Source: Chloroflexota bacterium
GTDB taxonomy: Bacteria; Chloroflexota; Dehalococcoidia; Lucifugimonadales; JACPCL1
Direction: 5' to 3'
NCBI GenBank assembly: GCA_016210375.1
Contig: JACQUH010000246.1
Span: 1-9,909 of the forward strand
DNA: 9,909 bases
Below the pieces are notes generated by a model. It searched no databases and had not been told where the DNA came from. It was given only the letters and a program-made list of their open reading frames with translations. A program made the translations under genes and the position numbers. This document shows positions 5,416-9,909 of the stretch, piece after piece (positions within the stretch are counted from its first letter, which is position 1; each line of letters starts with the position of its first letter).

Positions 5416-6189
5416 TTGGTTTCACCCTTTTCTGCATTCAAGACCGTCCTTGCTTCCCGCAAGGGGCCGGTGGCCTCCCTCACTCTCAGGAGACCCCGCT
5501 CTGGCAACAGGGTGAACCGTCTCATGGTAGAGGAGCTTTCGCTGGCCGCCGCTCTCGTGAATCAGGACGATTCCGTCCGCGCCGTCACCATCACCGGCAG
5601 CGGTACTACCTTTTCCTCCGGCTGGGAGCCATTCCGCCTCTCTTCTCCAGGAGAGCTTTCCCGCTACCAGGGGGCCAGGGTTATCGCCAGCATCCAGGTG
5701 CCGGTGGTCGCCGCCATCAACGGCGACGCCATCGGCCAGGGGCTGGAGCTGGCCCTGGCGGCAGACTTGCGTATTGCTGTATCCTCTGCTCGCTTCGCCA
5801 TGCCCCAGGTGTCTCATGGCCTGCTCCCGTGGGACGGCGGCACACAGCGCCTGGCCAGGATCGTTGGACGGCCTTGCGCCATGGAAATGCTTCTTACCGG
5901 CGAGAGCCTGGACGCCCAAACAGCGCTCAGGAAAGGCCTGGTGAACCGCGTGGTAGAGCCGGAGGAGCTTAACGAGGCCGTAGAGGATATCCTGGAGCGA
6001 ATCCTGGCGGGAGCCCCCATTGCTGTGGCGTATGCCAAGGAGGCGGTGCGGGAGGGGATGGACCTGGTTTTGGGCCAGGGCTTGCGTTTGGAGGCAGACC
6101 TGAATATCCTCTTGCACAGCACTCGGGACCGGGCCGAGGGGCTCCGCTCCTTCTCGGAGCGCAGAGCCCCCGTTTTCCGTGGGGAATGA
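5416..6189 (+). CDS. Crotonase (enoyl-CoA hydratase/isomerase family) lacking one catalytic Glu
   Basis: A 257-residue crotonase-fold protein, a normal length. Family blocks appear in order: FKTVLASRKGPVASLTLRRP (8-27), oxyanion-hole region GSGTTFSSGW (61-70), the second oxyanion/CoA block INGDAIGQGLELALAADLRI (101-120), and DGGTQRLARIVG (140-151). In mitochondrial enoyl-CoA hydratase the catalytic pair is Glu144/Glu164. Here the first is replaced by Gln131 (AMPQVSHG) while the second is kept as Glu157 (AMEM). The usual AGAD of the oxyanion loop is also changed to SSGWEP. Simple hydration is therefore doubtful; isomerisation, hydrolysis or C-C bond chemistry is possible. The start is uncertain: TTG at 5416 is the only reasonable initiator after the in-frame stop at 5371, and no ribosome site is visible. 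It is the first gene of the operon; its stop overlaps a possible ATG of the next gene at 6186. Confidence 0.88.
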   Translation: MVSPFSAFKTVLASRKGPVASLTLRRPRSGNRVNRLMVEELSLAAALVNQDDSVRAVTITGSGTTFSSGWEPFRLSSPGELSRYQGARVIASIQVPVVAAINGDAIGQGLELALAADLRIAVSSARFAMPQVSHGLLPWDGGTQRLARIVGRPCAMEMLLTGESLDAQTALRKGLVNRVVEPEELNEAVEDILERILAGAPIAVAYAKEAVREGMDLVLGQGLRLEADLNILLHSTRDRAEGLRSFSERRAPVFRGE

Positions 6190-6245
6190 AGGGACAGCCA
6201 GGGGATTGGCAAGGTGCATCCATCGTCCTTAAGGATTTGGGAGCT

Positions 6246-6812
6246 ATGGCAAAACTGAGATTGGACCTGCACACGCACATCTGGGAGGCCTCGGGCTTTC
6301 AGCCCCCCAACCTGGACTGGGCGCGGAAGGTATTCCAGGAGTGCAAGGCCAAGGGCATTGACGGCATTGCCATTACGGAGCACAGGATCCTGGGTCACAG
6401 CTTTGCCTACAAGCAGATCATTGAGGAGCATTTCCCAGGCCAGCTCCTGGTCTTCCCCGGCTGGGAGATTGAGGAGCATTTCAACAGCAGCTACTTTCAC
6501 ACCCGGGAGGTGGGGGAATTCCTGCTTCCCAATGGGAAAGTCTTCCGCAACTACTGCCACCCGGGGCATCCCTCCCGGAACATAGAGATTGATAGCGTCC
6601 AGTCTATTGAGATTGACAACCCGCTTCATAACTGGCACATAGACAAGGAGCGGGTGCGACAGGTGGCCAGGGACCACGGCCTCATCCTCACCCGGGTGAG
6701 CGACGCCCACAACCTGGAGGACATTGGCAAGAACTTCACAGAGATTGATCTGGACGAGCTGTGCGCCCGAGGGGTAGAGCGTCCTGAATGGGGGCGGGAT
6801 TACAGGGTATGA
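6246..6812 (+). CDS. PHP-domain metal-dependent hydrolase
   Basis: A 188-residue protein of the PHP superfamily, whose members use a histidine/acid metal cluster to hydrolyse phosphoesters or related bonds. Visible metal-ligand motifs are LDLHTH (His9, His11), ITEH (Glu45-His46), GWEIEEH (Glu74, His78), YCHPGH (His105), IEIDN (Glu122) and SDAH (Asp153, His155). The set is complete, so the enzyme should be active. At under 200 residues it is a minimal stand-alone PHP domain with no polymerase or extra domain. Translation could also begin at the ATG at 6186, which overlaps the previous stop (ATGA) and adds 20 residues. I prefer 6246 because PHP proteins normally begin just before the HxH motif. 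Its stop overlaps the next start by four bases, implying coupled translation with the second crotonase. Finding it between two crotonases is unusual; the substrate is unknown. Confidence 0.85.
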   Translation: MAKLRLDLHTHIWEASGFQPPNLDWARKVFQECKAKGIDGIAITEHRILGHSFAYKQIIEEHFPGQLLVFPGWEIEEHFNSSYFHTREVGEFLLPNGKVFRNYCHPGHPSRNIEIDSVQSIEIDNPLHNWHIDKERVRQVARDHGLILTRVSDAHNLEDIGKNFTEIDLDELCARGVERPEWGRDYRV

Positions 6813-7579
6813 CAGAGGCTCCTGCCGTCCTCTACCACAAGGAAGGCCCAGTGGCGTGGGTGACACTGAATCGTCCCCAGGTCCTGAATGCCTACAACCT
6901 GGCCATGCGGGATGAGCTGTACCAAACCCTGGAAGCTGTGAGAGACGACCCGGAGGTGCGGGGCGCAGTCCTGTGCGGCGCGGGGGAGAGGGCGTTCTGC
7001 GCTGGGGCCGACCTGACAGAGTTCGGCACGGCGCCGTCCCAGGCCATCGCCCGCGCGGTGCGGTGGGAGCGGGACGTATGGGGGCTCTTCCTGAGCCTGG
7101 AGGTGCCGGTGGTAGCGGCATTGCATGGGTACGTCCTGGGCTCCGGTGTGGAGATGGCGCTGCTGTGCGACCTGCGCATCGCTTCTGAGGACGCCATCTT
7201 CGGGCTGCCAGAGACCGCTCTGGGCATGATCCCCGCAGCGGGCGGTACCCAGACCCTGCCCAGGACAGTGGGCATCTCCCCAGCGCTGGAGCTGCTGCTG
7301 ACCAACCAGAGATGGACGGCGCAAGAGGCGCGCGAGAGGGGCCTGGTCCACCGGGTGGTGCCCAGGGCTGAGCTGTTGGACCAAGTCCGTCGGACGTTGG
7401 CGGGCATCCTGTCTGGCGGACGGGAGGCCCTGGCCCTTGCAAAGCGGGCGCTCCTGAATGGCATGGACATCCCCCTGGGAGAGGCGTTAGACATGGAGGC
7501 GCGGTTGGCCAGCAGCCTCCTGATTCGCAAAGGGAGCGCCGGCGTCCCGGGCCGTCCCAAGACGTCCACTGGACGGTGA
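6809..7579 (+). CDS. Enoyl-CoA hydratase/isomerase family protein with intact active site
   Basis: A 256-residue crotonase expected to act on a 2-enoyl-CoA or related acyl-CoA in the cytosol. Blocks are GPVAWVTLNRPQVLNAYN (13-30), oxyanion loop AFCAGADL (62-69), HGYVLGSGVEMALLCDLRIAS (106-126) and AAGGTQTLPRTVG (143-155). Both positions equal to the catalytic Glu144 and Glu164 of mitochondrial hydratase are Glu (Glu135 in LPET, Glu161 in ALEL), so hydratase activity is plausible, unlike for the upstream crotonase. The ATG at 6809 overlaps the PHP stop (ATGA, 4 bases) and gives the family N-terminus; the ATG at 6788 only adds seven residues. The C-terminus (KGSAGVPGRPKTSTGR) appears a few residues shorter than the usual 'EGxxAFxEKRxPxFxGR' ending. 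This may be a small deletion. Confidence 0.92.
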   Translation: MTEAPAVLYHKEGPVAWVTLNRPQVLNAYNLAMRDELYQTLEAVRDDPEVRGAVLCGAGERAFCAGADLTEFGTAPSQAIARAVRWERDVWGLFLSLEVPVVAALHGYVLGSGVEMALLCDLRIASEDAIFGLPETALGMIPAAGGTQTLPRTVGISPALELLLTNQRWTAQEARERGLVHRVVPRAELLDQVRRTLAGILSGGREALALAKRALLNGMDIPLGEALDMEARLASSLLIRKGSAGVPGRPKTSTGR

Positions 7580-7598
7580 CGCTCGGCCCCTTTATAGT
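7570..7598 (+). promoter_or_regulatory. Possible internal promoter before the CoA ligase
   Basis: TGGACG (7570-7575) and TATAGT (7593-7598) are 17 bases apart, matching consensus at 4/6 and 5/6. They lie across the end of the second crotonase and the 52-base gap before the ligase, the longest gap within the operon. A start near 7605 would give the ligase and the genes behind it a leader of about 27 bases. Confidence 0.38.
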
Positions 7599-7631
7599 AG
7601 GCGTTTGTCCCACATCGCTTGGAGGTGGCGA

Positions 7632-9194
7632 GTGAATACCAGCGAGTTCCTGACCTTGTCTAGCTCCATTGTCCCGGAGAGGACAGCCATGATCTTTGAG
7701 GGCAAGCGGATCTCCTATAGCCAGCTTCAGGAGCGTGTGAACCGCCTCGCCGATGCCCTGGCAAAGCTGGGTGTGGGCGCTGGCGACCGGGTGGCGGCCA
7801 TCCAGGTGAACTGCAACGAGCACATAGAGGCATACTTCGCTGCCGCCAAACTGGACGCCATCTACGTGCCCATGAACTTCCGCGTCAAGAGCGATGAGCT
7901 GGCCTTCATGCTCAAAGACTCTGAGCCAAAGGCCCTGCTCTCGGGCCTCAGGTACTGCGACCTGGTGGAGTCTGCGGTAGGAGGTATTCCTTCCCTCCGC
8001 GCCCTGGTGTCCTTGGACGGGCCAAAGGGAAACTGGCGCCCCTACGAAGATCTCCTGGCCTCCGGTGCGAATGAGGACCGGTTCCCCCAGGGGGACGACG
8101 AGGACACCACTATCATCATGTTCACCGCCGGCACCACAGGCACGCCCAAGGGCGTGATGCTCACCTACAATAGCTTCTCTTCCTATATCCTCTCCAACAT
8201 ATCCCCTGCGGACCCAGAGGTAGAGGAGCGGAACATCCTCACGGTTCCGCTCCACCACATAGCCGGAATGCAGGCGGCCCTGTCCGCCATCTATGGGGGC
8301 CGCACCCTCATCATCCAGCGCCAGTTCCAGGTGGTGGAATGGATGAAGCTGGTCCAGGATGAGAAGGCCAACCGGGCCATGATGGTCCCCACCATGCTGA
8401 AGCAGTTGATGGACCACCCCGGCTTTCACCAGCATGACCTGTCCAGCCTGGAGGTCATCACGTACGGGGCCGCGCCCATGCCCCTCAGCGTCATCAAGCA
8501 GGCCATCCAGGAGTTCCCCGGCGTCCGGTTCATCAACGCCTTCGGTCAGACGGAGACCGCCTCTACCATCACCATGCTCCCGCCGGAAGACCACGTCCTG
8601 GAGGGCACGCCCGCAGAGGTGGAGAAGAAGCTGAAGCGCCTTTCCTCTATTGGGAAGCCCCTGCCGGACGTGGAAGTGCGCATCGTGGACGAGGATAGCA
8701 AGGATGTGCCGCTCGGCCACGTGGGGGAGATCGTGGCGCGGGGCGAGCGCCTTATGAAAGGGTACTGGGGCATGGAGGAGGCTACCAGGGCCACCATCCG
8801 TGGCGGCTGGCTGTACACCGGCGACCTGGGCTACTTCGACGAGGACGGGTACATCTTCCTGGCGGGTCGCGCCAAGGACTTCATCAAGCGCGGCGGGGAG
8901 ATGGTCTCCCCCGAGGAGGTGGAGCAGGTGCTTCTCTCCCACCCCCAGGTCGAAGACGCGGCCATCATTGGCGTGCCCGACGACTACTGGGGAGAGCGGG
9001 TCCGGGCCGTGGTGGTGCCCAAGAAAGGCCAGCGGCCCAAGGAGCAGGAGATCATCGAGTACTGCCGGCAGCGGCTGGCCAGTTTCAAGAAGCCGGAGTC
9101 GGTGGTGTTCGTGGAGGAGCTGCCGCGCAATCCCATGGGCAAGATGCTGAAGCGCGTCCTCCGGGAGCAGTTCAACCAGCCGATAAAAGCGTAG
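7632..9194 (+). CDS. AMP-forming acyl-CoA ligase (FadD/CaiC-like)
   Basis: A 520-residue ANL-superfamily adenylating enzyme. It activates a carboxylic acid with ATP to an acyl-AMP and then transfers the acyl group to CoA. Core motifs are all present: P-loop FTAGTTGTPKGV (164-175), NAFGQTE (302-308), YTGDLGYFDEDG (395-406), the hinge region GRAKDFIKRGGE (412-423) and the C-terminal catalytic lysine Lys504 in NPMGKMLKR. Length is typical of medium/long-chain or carnitine/aromatic acyl-CoA ligases. The acyl substrate cannot be assigned by eye. The GTG at 7632 is chosen because GGAGG lies six bases upstream; an in-frame TTG at 7605 would place that ribosome site inside the gene. It is the metabolic centre of the operon: its product would feed the two crotonases encoded upstream. 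The following gene begins 8 bases after its stop. Confidence 0.95.
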   Translation: MNTSEFLTLSSSIVPERTAMIFEGKRISYSQLQERVNRLADALAKLGVGAGDRVAAIQVNCNEHIEAYFAAAKLDAIYVPMNFRVKSDELAFMLKDSEPKALLSGLRYCDLVESAVGGIPSLRALVSLDGPKGNWRPYEDLLASGANEDRFPQGDDEDTTIIMFTAGTTGTPKGVMLTYNSFSSYILSNISPADPEVEERNILTVPLHHIAGMQAALSAIYGGRTLIIQRQFQVVEWMKLVQDEKANRAMMVPTMLKQLMDHPGFHQHDLSSLEVITYGAAPMPLSVIKQAIQEFPGVRFINAFGQTETASTITMLPPEDHVLEGTPAEVEKKLKRLSSIGKPLPDVEVRIVDEDSKDVPLGHVGEIVARGERLMKGYWGMEEATRATIRGGWLYTGDLGYFDEDGYIFLAGRAKDFIKRGGEMVSPEEVEQVLLSHPQVEDAAIIGVPDDYWGERVRAVVVPKKGQRPKEQEIIEYCRQRLASFKKPESVVFVEELPRNPMGKMLKRVLREQFNQPIKA

Positions 9195-9202
9195 GGGGGC
9201 TC

Positions 9203-9481
9203 GTGCCTATCAGCAAAGGCGACTTTGACCGGGGGAGGCACGAACCTGCTGAGGTTCTCCTATCATTCTTGCGTGAACATTCAGACCAGGCTTTCACCTT
9301 AGAGGAGCTATGCACGATCTTAATGGCAGAGGGGTATAATGTGGTCGAGGTAGTCGAAGTGACAGAGGCGGCTCTACGGGCGCTGATAGAAAGAGAAAGG
9401 GTTGAGGTAAGGGAGATCGAGGAAACTAGATACTACACCTATCGTGGCTTCTTGGGTTTTCGACCGTCAAGGGGGAAATGA
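9203..9481 (+). CDS. Small winged-helix-like protein, unknown function
   Basis: I do not recognise this 92-residue protein. It is highly charged and looks mostly helical, with the pattern helix (AEVLLSFLREH), QAFTLEEL, helix (EAALRALIERE) and a short strand pair (VEVREIEETRYYTYRGF). This order suits a winged-helix fold and could bind DNA or protein, by inference only. It aligns with the next protein through MPI(S/T), FL, QAF, EL, AL..L, V..R.(I/V)..T.YY, so the two are probably paralogues. The start is GTG at 9203, just after a G-run (9195-9199) that overlaps the end of the ligase gene. It lies 8 bases after that stop, so it is cotranscribed, yet its bases are clearly AT-richer than the ligase. 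Confidence 0.75.
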   Translation: MPISKGDFDRGRHEPAEVLLSFLREHSDQAFTLEELCTILMAEGYNVVEVVEVTEAALRALIERERVEVREIEETRYYTYRGFLGFRPSRGK

Positions 9482-9483
9482 CA

Positions 9484-9861
9484 ATGCCTATTACCCGAAG
9501 ACAGTTTGAGCTGAGTATCAATCCGGATATAGAAGAGTGGATGACTAGAATATACGACTTTCTCCACAATCAGAAAGAGCAGGCCTTTAGTCAGTTGGAA
9601 CTGCAAACCGGCCTCGGCCTTCTTGAACCCCAGGAAAAAGGGGTTGCTGCCTATGGCCAGTATTCAAAAGATCATGAGCAGTTCCTAGAGAATACGCGTC
9701 GTTTCGACCTGGCACTGGAGCGCTTGGTCGAACTGAAGGGCGTTGCCAAGCGAGACGTAGACAACACCTCTTACTATGCCGCAGGAAGGCCCATGAAGAA
9801 GGGTGAATGGAGGTGGGATATGGGCGGGGGGAAGCCCGTGTATCTGCCGCCGAGTTATTGA
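9484..9861 (+). CDS. Small protein, paralogue of the preceding winged-helix-like protein
   Basis: A 125-residue protein of unknown function with the same plan as its neighbour: MPITRRQF, helix with FLHNQ, QAFSQLEL, helix ALERLVELKGV, then KRDVDNTSYYAAGRP. It differs by an insertion of about 25 residues in the middle (GLLEPQEKGVAAYGQYSKDH and following, charged and polar) and a Gly/Pro/Trp-rich tail ending LPPSY. I prefer ATG at 9484 because it aligns MPIT with the MPIS start of the paralogue and has a G-run 8 bases upstream. The ATG at 9478 overlaps the previous stop (ATGA) and adds only two residues. Tandem duplication followed by divergence is the simplest origin. A role as a two-part regulator of the operon is possible but unproven. 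Confidence 0.75.
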   Translation: MPITRRQFELSINPDIEEWMTRIYDFLHNQKEQAFSQLELQTGLGLLEPQEKGVAAYGQYSKDHEQFLENTRRFDLALERLVELKGVAKRDVDNTSYYAAGRPMKKGEWRWDMGGGKPVYLPPSY

Positions 9862-9879
9862 TGGGGATGGAGATGAAGG

Positions 9880-9909
9880 ATGCCTGAAGAAGGGTGGATG
9901 GGGGTGGGA
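9880..9909 (+). CDS. Possible start of a further gene, cut by the window end
   Basis: An ATG at 9880 opens MPEEGWMGVG and stays open to the window edge. GGAG at 9869-9872 is at proper distance (7 bases). It starts 18 bases after the previous stop. Ten codons are too few to recognise anything. Confidence 0.3.
   Translation, partial: MPEEGWMGVG

Noticed and set aside
5814..8942. A 1042-codon open frame on the minus strand across four genes
   Set aside because: It lies antisense to two crotonases, the PHP gene and the CoA ligase, all with clear family motifs. Its translation is low-complexity (Pro/Arg/Gly/His) with no domain. GC-rich codon use explains the lack of stops.

Overview
The window is bacterial chromosome. 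It is mostly GC-rich, with some AT-richer stretches. The gene set points to a free-living heterotroph: a CoA-ligase/crotonase operon, glycerate kinase, an MFS exporter and lipoproteins with Cys lipoboxes. That set, together with GC-rich palindromic repeats, would fit a Chloroflexota (Dehalococcoidia/SAR202-like) genome. This is a style-based guess; there is no rRNA or marker gene here to prove it.

Layout. 1-159: no gene, but one copy of a short dispersed repeat. 160-1413 (-): type-1 glycerate kinase carrying an in-frame insertion made of palindromic repeat DNA. 1414-1545: divergent promoter region. 1546-2637 (+): two small predicted lipoproteins in an AT-richer patch. 2765-2808: a perfect 20-bp inverted repeat that should end transcription from both sides. 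2836-2909 (-): tRNA-Pro(GGG) with its own promoter. 3117-3641 (-): a Yip1-like membrane protein. 3642-3948: non-coding, with a 16-bp perfect hairpin, a run of 11 C, and a second copy of the dispersed repeat. 3949-5229 (-): MFS transporter. 5230-5415: divergent regulatory region with back-to-back -35 boxes.

5416-9861 (+) is one tightly packed operon: crotonase with an altered active site, PHP-domain metallohydrolase, canonical crotonase, AMP-forming acyl-CoA ligase, then two small paralogous winged-helix-like proteins. A possible seventh gene starts at 9880. The ligase would activate a carboxylic acid to its CoA thioester, and the crotonases would hydrate, isomerise or cleave the resulting acyl-CoA. 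The PHP protein may process the substrate or product. The substrate cannot be read from the sequence. The divergent MFS transporter could export or import a related compound, but its only link is position.

No CRISPR array, phage, transposase or defence system was seen. The most unusual items are the repeat-derived insertion in glycerate kinase, the PHP protein embedded in an acyl-CoA operon, the Glu-to-Gln change in the first crotonase, and the tandem small paralogues at the end.
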